From positions 124,001 through 188,000 of the forward strand of contig BOKF01000014.1 in NCBI GenBank assembly GCA_016860845.1: a stretch of DNA of 64,000 nt. The letters run 5' to 3'. Below the pieces are notes generated by a model, which saw only the letters and a list, made by a program, of their open reading frames with translations, did not search any database and was not told the DNA's origin. The stretch comes from Chloroflexota bacterium. GTDB lineage: Bacteria; Chloroflexota; Anaerolineae; 4572-78; J111. This document shows positions 44,428 to 54,011 of the stretch, piece after piece. A program made the position numbers and the translations under genes. Every line of letters starts with the position of its first letter. Positions within the stretch are counted from its first letter, which is position 1.

Positions 44428-45240
44428 ATGCTTAACTTATTTCAGGCCAAGCCCCTCTGCATCGCCCATCGCGGCGCGTCGAGCATAGCCCCGGAGAATA
44501 CCCTGGCTTCTGCCCGTAAGGCTTTCGAAGTCGGGGCCGATATGTGGGAGCTGGATGTCAGCGTAACCGCCGATGGCCAGTTGGTCGTGCTGCACGACGA
44601 TTCGCTGACCCGGACCACCAACGCCCCGGCCCTCTTTCCCGGCCGCGCTCCCTGGCTCATTTCGAATTTCACCCTGGCCGAAGTCAAGCGGCTCGACGCC
44701 GGTTCCTGGTTCATCGAGAGTGACCCTTTCGGTACAATTGCCGGCGGAACGGTCACGCTCGACGAGCAAACTACTCTGCACGGCCAGCCCATCCCGACCC
44801 TTGAGGAAGCCTTACGGTTTACTCAGGCGCATAACTGGCGGGTCAATGTCGAGATCAAGGCGCTAATTCCCCCCCTGACCGGCTTTCCTGTGGTCGAAGC
44901 CGTCGTCAGCCTCATCGAAAGCTTACAGATGGCCGAGCAGGTTTTGCTATCCTCGTTTGTTCACGCCGATATGCAGCAAGCCAAAGCCTTAAATCCGGCC
45001 ATCGCCGCAGCGGCCCTGCTGGACGAGGGCGAAGCCTGGCCTACCGGGCTAACCGTTGACGCCTTTCATCCTCACTATACCTCCGTTGATGCAGTCCATA
45101 CTCAGGCGCTGCGCCAGGCCGGCGTCGGGGTCAACCCCTGGACGGTCAACGATCCTGCCGAAATGAAACGTCTCATTGCCGCCGGGGTGACGGGAATATT
45201 TACCGATTTCCCACAGGTTTTGAAGCAGGTAATTGGGTAG
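44428..45240 (+). CDS. glycerophosphodiester phosphodiesterase
   Basis: 270 aa; splits glycerophosphodiesters into glycerol-3-phosphate and an alcohol. TIM-barrel GDPD family: CIAHRGASSIAPENTLAS (catalytic His-Arg, Glu), WELDVSVTADGQLVVLHDDSLTRTTN (Glu, Asp, second His), VNVEIK, and the C-terminal VNPWTVNDPAEMKRLIAAGVTGIFTDFP. No signal peptide, so probably cytosolic (UgpQ-like). ATG 44428 follows AGGAGAAAAGC. Confidence 0.95.
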   Translation: MLNLFQAKPLCIAHRGASSIAPENTLASARKAFEVGADMWELDVSVTADGQLVVLHDDSLTRTTNAPALFPGRAPWLISNFTLAEVKRLDAGSWFIESDPFGTIAGGTVTLDEQTTLHGQPIPTLEEALRFTQAHNWRVNVEIKALIPPLTGFPVVEAVVSLIESLQMAEQVLLSSFVHADMQQAKALNPAIAAAALLDEGEAWPTGLTVDAFHPHYTSVDAVHTQALRQAGVGVNPWTVNDPAEMKRLIAAGVTGIFTDFPQVLKQVIG

Positions 45241-45315
45241 CAAGTCGCAGAATAGCAGGTGACAGGTTATCTTTGGCCGTTAAAGAAGGGAGACCCACCT
45301 ATCAAAATTTCTGGG

Positions 45316-46548
45316 CTATCCCTGCAAGGCTGTCCACACAGCCTGAGGCGTTATCGAGCGGCCGGTCAGCAGGCCGTGGACGCGGAAGAGGCGCGTACTT
45401 AACCAGATCCAAAAGGCAGCCCAGAGCAGCAAACCGACCAATCCCGTTCCCCAATGGCCCCAAGGCACCGGGCCGAGCAATAAGCGGAACGGCATCAGCA
45501 GCGGCGAGGTCAGCGGGCACAAGCTGAGCCACACCGCCGGCGAGCCGGTTGGGTGGGGCAGGATAAACAAAACGCCGATCACCGGCGAGAGGGCTACCAG
45601 GCGGGCTATTGCCAGCAGCGAGACGCTTTCAGGCAAATTGGGCCAAATCGCGGCCACCGTCATCATCGTGCCACAGTAGGCCAGGTAGCCCAGCAGCAGA
45701 TAGGGCAGACTGAGCGCCAGGGCCGTCCCCGGCAGGGCTGCCGGTCCTGAACCATCGGGGTTATGCCCGTAGACCAGCATGATGACCAGCAGGGTTAGCG
45801 CCGCTTGGGCCAGAGCCAGGGTGGCTAGCCCGGCGATTTTGCCACCAACCAACTGGGCCGGGGTGGCGCTGACCACCAACACTTCTAAAACTCTGGCCCG
45901 CGCCTCGCGCTGGAAGGCCCGCAGCAGCAAAATCCCCCCGACATTCAACAGATAAGCAAAAAGCAGCAGCACCAGCCCGGCTGAAATGAGCTGGCCCGTA
46001 TCCAGATTGGCCGGGATGAAGCTAAAGGCGGGGGGCGGGGGGCCATGCCGGGTCAGCTTCACCGGGGCAGTCAGACGAGCCGCCAGGGCTGGGTTACCCA
46101 GCCCGCGCAGCAAATTGTCGCGCAGCAGGCGTTGAATGGCTCCATCCGACTCGGTCAACAACTGCGGGGCCGGGCTGTATTGGGTCACCCGGCCGCTCTG
46201 TATATAATCGGCAGCAATGACGTAATAGCTTTCAATATCCCCGCGTTGGAGAGCGGCTTCGGCTTCGGCTTCGCTGGAAAAAGGGCGCAGATGATCTGTT
46301 TCCCCGACAGACACCAGCTCAATAAGCTCTGCGTGGTCCACATACCCCACTGTCCCCTTCAACGTGTCTGATTGGTTAAAAATGGTCTCGACCCTGGCCA
46401 GGGGTGTTTCTTGGGTGGCGGCCTGCACCTGCGGCCAGGCGCCTACCGCAGCAAAAATCAGGGGCATCCCAATGGCGGTAAAATAAAATGTCCACTGCCT
46501 CAGGTGATATGCCATCTCCTGCCAGGCGATGTGCAGAAATTTAGTCAT
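45316..46548 (-). CDS. ABC-2 type transporter permease (NatB-like)
   Basis: 410 aa, same plan as the permease at 32722: one N-terminal helix (WTFYFTAIGMPLIFAAVGAW), a long extracellular loop (EAEAEAALQRGDIESYYVIAADY), then five to six helices with REARARVLEVLVVSATPAQLVGGK as coupling region. No ATPase gene adjoins it; the ATPase at 31616 could be a shared partner, but that is a guess. The ATG at 46548 lacks a clear ribosome-binding site; the open frame continues into repeat sequence up to 46662. Confidence 0.88.
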   Translation of the reverse strand: MTKFLHIAWQEMAYHLRQWTFYFTAIGMPLIFAAVGAWPQVQAATQETPLARVETIFNQSDTLKGTVGYVDHAELIELVSVGETDHLRPFSSEAEAEAALQRGDIESYYVIAADYIQSGRVTQYSPAPQLLTESDGAIQRLLRDNLLRGLGNPALAARLTAPVKLTRHGPPPPAFSFIPANLDTGQLISAGLVLLLFAYLLNVGGILLLRAFQREARARVLEVLVVSATPAQLVGGKIAGLATLALAQAALTLLVIMLVYGHNPDGSGPAALPGTALALSLPYLLLGYLAYCGTMMTVAAIWPNLPESVSLLAIARLVALSPVIGVLFILPHPTGSPAVWLSLCPLTSPLLMPFRLLLGPVPWGHWGTGLVGLLLWAAFWIWLSTRLFRVHGLLTGRSITPQAVWTALQG

Positions 46549-46635
46549 TAAGTAAAAAGTCTGTCTGACCGCCGACCACAGACCACACCCCCCTACCGCT
46601 CTACCTTTCAGGGAGGAAGCGAGGAGAGGAGCGGC

Positions 46636-46661
46636 GGTCAGCCGTCTACCGTCGGCGGTCA
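46636..46661. repeat. GGTCAGCCGTC...GGCGGTCA repeat, copy 2
   Basis: Matches 44392-44410 with TACCGTC inserted. An inverted partial copy (TCTGACCGCCGACC) lies at about 46564-46578, so the 118-nt gap between the STAND gene and the permease is largely repeat. Confidence 0.45.
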
Positions 46662-46666
46662 CGTAA

Positions 46667-49600
46667 CTACTTTAACTGGAGTTGGACAGGCTCGCGCCGG
46701 CGCTGGCGGATGGCCTGTTCGTACATGGCCAGGGCCAAATCGCGTTCGCCGCGCTGCTCATAAATAGCGCCCAGGTTATGGTAGGGCCAGGTGTACCCCG
46801 GGTCCAGTTCGATGGCCTGCTCGTAGGCGTGAATGGCCTGTTCCTGCTGGTTCAGAACATTGTAAATGTTGCCCAGGTTGGTCCACGAGACGGCTCGATC
46901 CATCTGGCTGGGGTGGCGCTCGATGACCTGGCGATACAAGGTCATTGCCTGTTCATACTCGCCCAGTTTTTCATACACCACGCCCAGATTATTGTAAGGC
47001 CAGGCGTATTCAGGCGCCAGTTCAATCGCCCGGCGGTAGGCGGCGATGGCCTGGTCGGGTTGCTTGAGATCGTCATAAATATCGCCCAAGCTGTTCCAGG
47101 GCAGCGCCGACGCCGGATCGAGTTCAATCACCCGCCGATAGATCACAATAGCCTGTTCGTAATGACCCAACGTGTTGTAAAGATTGCCCAAATTGTGCCA
47201 GGACATGGCCCGTTCCCGGTCAGTGGTATGGCGGACAATCGCCTGTTCGTAAAAGGCCAGGGCCTGCTCATACCTTTCCAGGCTTTCATAAATCAAGCCT
47301 AGGTTATGATAGGGCCAGGCATAGGCCGGGTCCACCTCGATGGCCCGCTCGTAGGCTTTGATCGCCTCTCCCGGCTGGCCCTGCGCGCTGTAGACTCCGC
47401 CCAGCCCATTCCAGGGCATGGCAAATCGTTCATCCAATTGAATCGCCTGCTGGAAGGCGTCTATCGCCTCGGCATAGCGGCTCAAGGCGCGATAAACATT
47501 ACCCAGGCAGTAATACAGCACCGCGCGATCTCGATTTGACTGAGGCTGACCTGCTCCCGGCGCAGCTTGCTGCTCGATGGCCTGTTGGTAGTAACGCAGT
47601 GCGGCTTCGTAGTTGTTTTGACGCTCATGAACCAGGCCCAAATGCTGATAAAGCCAGATAGCCTCGGGATCCAGGGTCAGGGCGTGTTCATAGGCACTGA
47701 CCGCCTCCGGGTAGCGGTTCAGCTTGGCATAGACCGTACCCAAGCCGCTCCAGGGCAGCACATAAGCCTCATCCAGCCTGGCTGCCCGTTGGTAAGCGGC
47801 AATCGCCTCGTCGTTGCGACCCAGCGCCGTGTAGACATCGCCCAGGCTGTTCCAGGGCAAGGCGTAGGCAGCGTCAATCGTTCCGGCCTGCTGGTAGGCC
47901 TCCAGCGCCGCTTCCAGGTCATGCCGGGCCACGAGCGTATGACCCAGGTGATGCCAGGTGACGGCCCGCCCGACCTCATCCGGCTGGTGCCGCTCGAGCG
48001 CCTGCCGGTAGAGCTTCTCGGCCGCCTCATACCCGCCCTGACCTTCATAAATCAGTCCCAGGCGCTGGTAAGGCCAGGCATAGGCCGGGTCGGCCTGGAT
48101 GGCCTGCTGGTACGCCTCGGTCGCCGCTCTGACTTCGGACAACTCGTCATAGACACTGCCCAGACCGTACCAAGCCCGCGCCCGGTCTTGATGAGCCGGA
48201 TGCCGCTCAATCGCCTGGCGGTAAGAGGTGACGGCCTGCTGATACTCTTCACGCTCTTGATAAATTTCGCCGAGATGGTAATAGGGCCAGGCCAGCGCCG
48301 GGTCTAACTCGATGGCCCGCCGGTAGGCCTTGATCGCCTCATCCGGGCGGTTTAGCGTCCGGTACACGTCGCCCAAGCTGTTCCAGGGTGAGGCCGCTTT
48401 AGGATCAAATTGGGCCGCCTGCTGGTAAGCGTCAAGCGCCGGTTCCGGCTGCTTCAGAGTGGTGTAAATGTGGCCCATCTGCTGCCAGGCGGCCGCCCGA
48501 TCCGGATCATGGCGGTGACGGGCAATCGCCTCCTGGAATTGGGCCAGGGCCGACTCGTACTCGCCACGCTCGGCATAAACCTCGGCCAAATGGTGGTACG
48601 GCCAGGCTTGCTTGGGCGCCAGTTTGATGCTCCGGCGATAGGCAGCGATAGCATCTTCAGGACGGTTCAGCGCCCGGTAGATCGCGCCGAGGCTACTCCA
48701 GGGCGCGGCATTTTGCGGGTCCAGCCGGGTCATCGAACGATAAGCCGCGAGCGCCTGTTCATAGCGGCCCGTTTCCTGGTAAATATGGCCGACCCGCTCC
48801 CACAATTCGGCCCGTTCGCGGTCTCCCCGGTGATGGGTAATCCCCTGCTGGTAGGCAGTCAGGGCCTGCTCGGTCTCGCCGCGCTGCTCATAAAGCTGGC
48901 CCAGGCGATGGTACGGCCAGGGGTAGGCAGGGTCAAAGCCGCTGGCGCGCTGATAGGCATCCATCGCCAGGTCCGGCTGTTTCAGCGCCCGGTAAACATC
49001 GCCCAGGCTGTTCCAGGCCAGGGCACGGTCGTGGTCAACCGGGTGGCGGGCGGCGGCCTGCTGATAATAGTTCAGGGCAATAGGATAGTCGCCGCGAGAC
49101 TCAAAAATTGCGCCCAGGTGATGGTAATCCCAGGCGTTGGCCGGATCCAGTTCGATGGCCCGGCGATAGGCTTTGATCGCCTCATCCCGGCGATTCGCGG
49201 CCTCATACAGATCGCCCAGGTTCGACCAGGTGGGAGCATAAGCCGGGTCCAGTTCGCTGGCGCGCTGGTAGGCGCTGAGAGCCTGTTCGCGCCGGTTCAG
49301 CGTCCGATACGTGTCGCCGAGGTAATGCCAGGGCAGGGCGAATGTCGGATCGAGCGCCCCGGCCTGGCGGAAGGCTTTGATGGCCTCCTGGGGCCGGTCT
49401 ATAGCTTGGTAGATTTGACCCAACTGCTGCCAGGCCATCGCCCGGGCCGGGTCGGTTTGGTGGCCCTCCACGGCCTGTTCATAGCGGGTGAGAGCCGCCT
49501 CATACTCGCCGCGCTGCTGGTGCAGCCAACCCAGGTGGTGATAGGGCCAGGCTTCCGCCGGGTCCAGGCCAATAGCCTGCCGGTAGGCGGCCATCGCTTC

Positions 49601-52600
49601 TTCCTGCCGACCCAATTCTCGATAAACATCGCCCAGGCTGCTCCAGGGTTGAGCGTAGGCCGGGTCCAGTTGGGTGGCGCGTTGGTAGGCGTCAATCGCT
49701 TCCTGAACCCGATCCAGCCGCCGGTAAACATTACCGAGGTGATTCCAGGCCACGGCCCGATCCTCGTCGCGCTGGTGACGAGCCAGGGCTTGCTGGAAAG
49801 CCGTCAGCGCCGCCGGCAAGTCGCTGCGCCCCTCGTAGAGCAGGCCCAGGTGATGATACGGCCAGGCGTAGGCCGGGTCGAGGGCTACCGCCTGCCGGTA
49901 GGCCTGTTCCGCGTCGTCGAGACGTTCCAGCACCGCATAGACTTCACCCAGGTGGTGCCACGACATGGCCCGATCCGCGTCACGCTGGTGGTGGGCCAAA
50001 GCCTGCTGGTAAAGCGGAATCGCCTGCTGATAGTGACCGCGCTGGGCCTCAAGCAGACCGAGGCTGTGGTACGGCCAGGCCAAATCCGGGTCAAGCTCAG
50101 TCGCCCGACGGTAGGCTGACTCGGCGTCGGCGGGACGCTTGTCCGCCCGATAAAGGTCGCCCAGGCTGTTCCAGGGCAGGGCAAAGGTTGGGTCAAGCTC
50201 AGTTGCCCGGCGGTAAGCGTCAAGTGCTTCGGAGCGGCGCTCCAGCACCAGGTAAATATCACCCAACTCGTTCCAGGCCAGGGCCTTGGCTTCATTGTCA
50301 GCGTGGCGATCAACCGCCTGGCGAAAGGCAGTCAGGGCAGCCTCATAATCGGCCTGCCGTTTATGAATCAGGCCCAGATTGTGGTACGGCCAGGCATAAC
50401 CGGGGTCAAGCTGGTTGGCCGTTTGAAAGGCGGCCAGGGCATCGCTGTCACTGCCCACCGCCTCGTAGACACCGCCCAGGTTATTCCAGGAGACGGCTTT
50501 ATCCTTGTCGCGCTGCTGCCGCTCCAATGCCTGCCGGTAAGCCGTAATCGCCGCCTCGAACTCACCCCGTTCGGCGTAGATGAAACCCAGATTGTTATAA
50601 GGGCCGGGGTTATCCGGGTTTAATTCAATTACCCGGCGATAGGCGGCGATGGCCTCATCGTAGCGGCCTAATTGGCCGTAAACATTGCCCAAACCATTGT
50701 GGGCCGGGGCATAATCCGGGTTAAGGTTGACAGCCTGGCGGTAGGCCGCAATCGCCTCCTCTGAGCGTCCCAGCATGCTGTAGACATCGCCGAGATTATG
50801 ATAGGGATGGGCATCCTGCGGGTCGAGCTGGCTGGCCCGCTGGTAAGCGGCAATGGCTTCGTCGGTGCGGCTGAGGGCCTGATAAACGTCGCCGAGATTG
50901 CGCCACGAAGCGGCCCGGCCCTGGTCGTCCCGGTGCCGTTCCAACGCCTGCTGGTACAGGGTAATAGCCTGCTGGTACTCGCCGCGCTGTTCGTAGACCA
51001 GGGCCAGGTTGTTGTAGGGCCACGCTTCGTCCGGGTCGAGGGCAATGGCCTGGCGGTAGGCTTTGATCGCCTCGTCGGCCCGGCCCAGGGTGCTGTAGAC
51101 ATCGCCCAGACCGTGCCAGGGCGGGGCATAGCCGGGGTTGAGGACGCTGGCCCAGCGATAGGCGGCAATGGCTTCGTCCGACTCGCCCTGGGCGGCGTAA
51201 ACGTTGCCCAGGTTGTCCCAGGTAACCGCCTTGTCCTTGTCGCGCTGGTGCCGTTCCAGCGCCTGGCGGTAAAGCGGAACCGCCGCTTCGTAATCGCCGC
51301 GATGCTCATACAGGAGGCCCAGATTGTGATAGGGCCAGGGGTAGGCCGGGTTCAGCTCAATGGCCTGCTGGTAGGCAGCGATAGCCTCATCGTAGCGACC
51401 CAGCGCCGTGTAAACATCGCCCAGGCCGTTGTAGGCCAGCGGGCGCGGTTCCAGTTCGATCGCCCGCTGGTAGGCCGGCACGGCTTCGGCTTCCCGTTCC
51501 AAATAATCCAGGGCCGCGCCCAGGTTGAACCAGGCATCGCCGTTGTCCGGGTCGAGGGCGACCGCATGCTGGGCGGCTTGCAGGCCCGGCTCGGAGGGCA
51601 CGGTCTCCAGGGCCGACTCGGGCCAGAGGAAGATGCTGCTCAACTGGTAAAACCCCTGGCCCAACTGCCGCCGCAAATTGGCCGCAGCGGACGGCAGATT
51701 GGCTTCGGCGGCCAGGTAGGCTTTGAGGGCTTCCGGGTAGCGCCCTTCCTGGACCAGCCAGTCGCCCTGCCAGCGATGGAGAATGCTCAGGTGCAGTGGT
51801 TCCAACTCGGCGGTTTTCAGCAGCCGGTCTACCATGCGCCCGACGGCCTCGCCCGGCTCGTCGAAGAGGCTGATGTCTTTCAGGCCGGTGCGGAGTTGGT
51901 GAACCAGATTGGCCGCAGAGCGACTCAGCGGCAGGGCAGCATCGCCCAGAAATTCTTCGGCCTGGATGAGCAGCCCCTCGGCAAAGGGGCGATCAAAGCC
52001 CAATCCCTCGACAAAGCGGGGCAGTAAAAACTGGATGGCCTCGTCGGGATCATACCAGAGCAGGGCGTTGAGCAGGTCGCGCACGGTCCGCTGCCAGCGG
52101 GGGTCGCGCACCCGCAGCAATGGATCGTCGGAAACCTCGGCCTCCCGCCCGGACCACTCGGCCTGGTAGTGGCCGACAGCCCGTTTGCTGAGCCGGTCGC
52201 GGACCTGGCGGTAATGCTTGAGGGTGCGCAATTCACGGCGGACAAAATCATAAACGGCGTCATGCAGCCCGTCGCTGAGGACAAAGGCGTAGCGGAGGCG
52301 CAGGTCGTTCAGCATCTCGCGGGCGGATTGGCCGGGCAGCAAGTTCCAGACGGCATGCATTGCGGCTTCGTCAGCTCCCTTACGCAAAAGGGCCAGCCCT
52401 TGTACCCGCTCCAGGTCGTCCTCACGGTTTATGCAATAGCGCAGAAAGCGGGTGGTGATCTGTTCCAGCCGGCCGGCGGGGAGCAGGGTTTTATCATCCA
52501 GAACAAAGTCACGCAGAAAGTCATCCCGCTCCATGCTGAAGAGAGCATCGGCGACCATCTCGACCACGAGGGGCACGCCGCTGCTGGTGGATTTGACGGC

Positions 52601-53662
52601 GTCAATCAGGCTCTCGTCTATCTCCAGCGAAACCTGGCGGCGCTCGGCTTCGGCTTCGAGGTATTCGCGCAGGTCGGCATCGCTGAAGATGCTCATATCC
52701 CAGACGACCGGCGGGTTTTCGCCGAGCAGGTCGCGGTAACCCTTGTAATCCTGTTTGACCCCGTTGACTTCTACCAGCCGTTCGTCGGCCAGGTTGTGGC
52801 GGCCGCTTAAAATCCAAATAAGGGGGGTATTATTGGTGGGCAGCACCAGGTGATCGCGGAGGAAAGGTTCCAGGGGGACGATCACTTCCAGGTTATCAAG
52901 GGCAATGACGGCGGGCCGGCGGCGGGCAATCCGCTTAAGGACGGCGACCAGTCTGGCCGCCAGGGCCAGGGCCGGATGGCGGAAGAGCACCGCTTCAGCC
53001 CCGGTAATTTTGCCCTCTTGCTGCATTTGATCGGTCAGCAGGTCGTAGGCTTGGGCGGTAATAGCAGCATCGTCGGGGGTCGGGGATGGGGGGCCGGGGG
53101 GCAGATGAGGTAACTGGCGGTGCGCTCGGGCTTCCTGGACTAGCAAACCTCTGGCGGTGTGGAGCAGGTCGGCCCAGCGCTCGCGGCTCTCGGCCTGGTA
53201 GTGGGTGACCCGTTCGACCACGCCGGGCAGGTCGGCCTGCGCTTGCCGGTAGGCGGTCACTTCGGTTTCATAGCCTGCCTGGGCCAGGTGGTCGGCCAGG
53301 CGGTCCAACAGGTGAACCGGCTCCAACACCGGCGACCCCAACGAAACGTCATCGTAGAAGGTCAGAATGGGTGGGTCGCCCCCCATTTCTTCGGCCAGGA
53401 TAAGGCAGCGGCGGGCCAGCCAGCTTTTGCCAATGCCGCCGATACCGTGCGGCAGGAAAATGTGGGCATAGGAGTCGTCGCCGGGAGCCTGCTCGGGGTC
53501 AAAATTGGCCGCCTGCATGTAGGCTAAATCGCGCCAGCGGCGTTGGTGGGCCACCAGGCCCTGCAAGGCGACCCGAAACTGCCGCTGCTCCTGCACCCGG
53601 CCGATAAAATTGGCCCGTTGTTCCTCAGGTTGGCCCGAATTCACGGGTGATTGAGTGACCAT
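46667..53662 (-). CDS. giant STAND NTPase with about 48 TPRs
   Basis: 2331 aa. The NTPase comes first: NFIGRVQEQRQF (about 18-29), Walker A HGIGGIGKSWLARR (P-loop 73-80), Walker B PAVIALDNLEVI (about 250-261), and ILSGRHNL as sensor-like Arg. A winged-helix/helical region follows to about 600, then TPRs to the end (residues about 620-2320). STAND proteins are ATP-driven switches that oligomerise on ligand binding; the TPR fan is the likely sensor. No N-terminal effector (nuclease, TIR, protease or membrane) is present, unlike many NLR-like defence proteins, so it might act through a partner or as a scaffold. It ends 119 nt before the ABC permease. The coding frame is intact throughout. Confidence 0.9.
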   Translation of the reverse strand: MVTQSPVNSGQPEEQRANFIGRVQEQRQFRVALQGLVAHQRRWRDLAYMQAANFDPEQAPGDDSYAHIFLPHGIGGIGKSWLARRCLILAEEMGGDPPILTFYDDVSLGSPVLEPVHLLDRLADHLAQAGYETEVTAYRQAQADLPGVVERVTHYQAESRERWADLLHTARGLLVQEARAHRQLPHLPPGPPSPTPDDAAITAQAYDLLTDQMQQEGKITGAEAVLFRHPALALAARLVAVLKRIARRRPAVIALDNLEVIVPLEPFLRDHLVLPTNNTPLIWILSGRHNLADERLVEVNGVKQDYKGYRDLLGENPPVVWDMSIFSDADLREYLEAEAERRQVSLEIDESLIDAVKSTSSGVPLVVEMVADALFSMERDDFLRDFVLDDKTLLPAGRLEQITTRFLRYCINREDDLERVQGLALLRKGADEAAMHAVWNLLPGQSAREMLNDLRLRYAFVLSDGLHDAVYDFVRRELRTLKHYRQVRDRLSKRAVGHYQAEWSGREAEVSDDPLLRVRDPRWQRTVRDLLNALLWYDPDEAIQFLLPRFVEGLGFDRPFAEGLLIQAEEFLGDAALPLSRSAANLVHQLRTGLKDISLFDEPGEAVGRMVDRLLKTAELEPLHLSILHRWQGDWLVQEGRYPEALKAYLAAEANLPSAAANLRRQLGQGFYQLSSIFLWPESALETVPSEPGLQAAQHAVALDPDNGDAWFNLGAALDYLEREAEAVPAYQRAIELEPRPLAYNGLGDVYTALGRYDEAIAAYQQAIELNPAYPWPYHNLGLLYEHRGDYEAAVPLYRQALERHQRDKDKAVTWDNLGNVYAAQGESDEAIAAYRWASVLNPGYAPPWHGLGDVYSTLGRADEAIKAYRQAIALDPDEAWPYNNLALVYEQRGEYQQAITLYQQALERHRDDQGRAASWRNLGDVYQALSRTDEAIAAYQRASQLDPQDAHPYHNLGDVYSMLGRSEEAIAAYRQAVNLNPDYAPAHNGLGNVYGQLGRYDEAIAAYRRVIELNPDNPGPYNNLGFIYAERGEFEAAITAYRQALERQQRDKDKAVSWNNLGGVYEAVGSDSDALAAFQTANQLDPGYAWPYHNLGLIHKRQADYEAALTAFRQAVDRHADNEAKALAWNELGDIYLVLERRSEALDAYRRATELDPTFALPWNSLGDLYRADKRPADAESAYRRATELDPDLAWPYHSLGLLEAQRGHYQQAIPLYQQALAHHQRDADRAMSWHHLGEVYAVLERLDDAEQAYRQAVALDPAYAWPYHHLGLLYEGRSDLPAALTAFQQALARHQRDEDRAVAWNHLGNVYRRLDRVQEAIDAYQRATQLDPAYAQPWSSLGDVYRELGRQEEAMAAYRQAIGLDPAEAWPYHHLGWLHQQRGEYEAALTRYEQAVEGHQTDPARAMAWQQLGQIYQAIDRPQEAIKAFRQAGALDPTFALPWHYLGDTYRTLNRREQALSAYQRASELDPAYAPTWSNLGDLYEAANRRDEAIKAYRRAIELDPANAWDYHHLGAIFESRGDYPIALNYYQQAAARHPVDHDRALAWNSLGDVYRALKQPDLAMDAYQRASGFDPAYPWPYHRLGQLYEQRGETEQALTAYQQGITHHRGDRERAELWERVGHIYQETGRYEQALAAYRSMTRLDPQNAAPWSSLGAIYRALNRPEDAIAAYRRSIKLAPKQAWPYHHLAEVYAERGEYESALAQFQEAIARHRHDPDRAAAWQQMGHIYTTLKQPEPALDAYQQAAQFDPKAASPWNSLGDVYRTLNRPDEAIKAYRRAIELDPALAWPYYHLGEIYQEREEYQQAVTSYRQAIERHPAHQDRARAWYGLGSVYDELSEVRAATEAYQQAIQADPAYAWPYQRLGLIYEGQGGYEAAEKLYRQALERHQPDEVGRAVTWHHLGHTLVARHDLEAALEAYQQAGTIDAAYALPWNSLGDVYTALGRNDEAIAAYQRAARLDEAYVLPWSGLGTVYAKLNRYPEAVSAYEHALTLDPEAIWLYQHLGLVHERQNNYEAALRYYQQAIEQQAAPGAGQPQSNRDRAVLYYCLGNVYRALSRYAEAIDAFQQAIQLDERFAMPWNGLGGVYSAQGQPGEAIKAYERAIEVDPAYAWPYHNLGLIYESLERYEQALAFYEQAIVRHTTDRERAMSWHNLGNLYNTLGHYEQAIVIYRRVIELDPASALPWNSLGDIYDDLKQPDQAIAAYRRAIELAPEYAWPYNNLGVVYEKLGEYEQAMTLYRQVIERHPSQMDRAVSWTNLGNIYNVLNQQEQAIHAYEQAIELDPGYTWPYHNLGAIYEQRGERDLALAMYEQAIRQRRREPVQLQLK
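46690..51560 (-). repeat. internal tandem array of 16 three-TPR modules
   Basis: Inside the STAND gene, a module of about 102-115 codons recurs 16 times. Each has one WPYHNLGLIYE-type TPR (often with an insert such as ALERHQRDKDRA), one NLGDVYRALGR...EAIAAY TPR and one LDPAYA-linked TPR. The DNA copies are diverged, not identical, so the array is old or under selection. This also produces long false open frames on the plus strand. Confidence 0.75.
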
Positions 53663-54011
53663 AGTTCACCGTTATCAATCATGCGATTGAGGAGGAATTT
53701 TGGAAGATGGGAAGGTTGGAAGGCGGGCTAATTGGCAATCTTCCAATCCTCCAGCCCTCCAATCTAACTCTGTTAAGACCAAAGTACACTGTACAAGGAG
53801 TTAACAATAGTGTACCATAAAAAGGAATTTTTCCACCTTTCCATTATCATACTATAGCATAACTCCGCTGGTTTCGTAAAGTAGTTATGTCAAAAACAAG
53901 CCGCCCCCAGAGATCTGTTTGGGATAAACGAGCGAGTTTTGACACGTCTCTACTTCTTCATTTTGTGTTATAATTGGGTGGGGAAAGAGTCAGCGGGAAT
54001 GGGAGGCCCAC
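53663..54011. other. 349-bp intergenic gap: hairpin repeat and promoter of the response regulator
   Basis: Near 53702-53765 GGAAGATGGGAAGGTTGGAAG and CTTCCAATCCTCC face each other; the GGAAGGTTGGAAG unit recurs at 62512-62584. Further right, an extended -10 TGTTATAAT (53967-53975) precedes the response-regulator start by about 36 nt; TTGACA at 53939 is 24 nt upstream, too far for a standard -35. No gene was seen here. Confidence 0.5.

Noticed and set aside
46690..51560. CRISPR-like array because of regular spacing
   Set aside because: The periodicity is of coding TPR modules with diverged copies and no constant repeat separated by unique spacers.
46682..52810. Long plus-strand open frames opposite the STAND-TPR gene (for example 48410-50119 and 50798-52027)
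   Set aside because: Their residues are low-complexity repeats that mirror the TPR array, have no ribosome-binding sites and share no domain; they result from codon bias on the coding strand.
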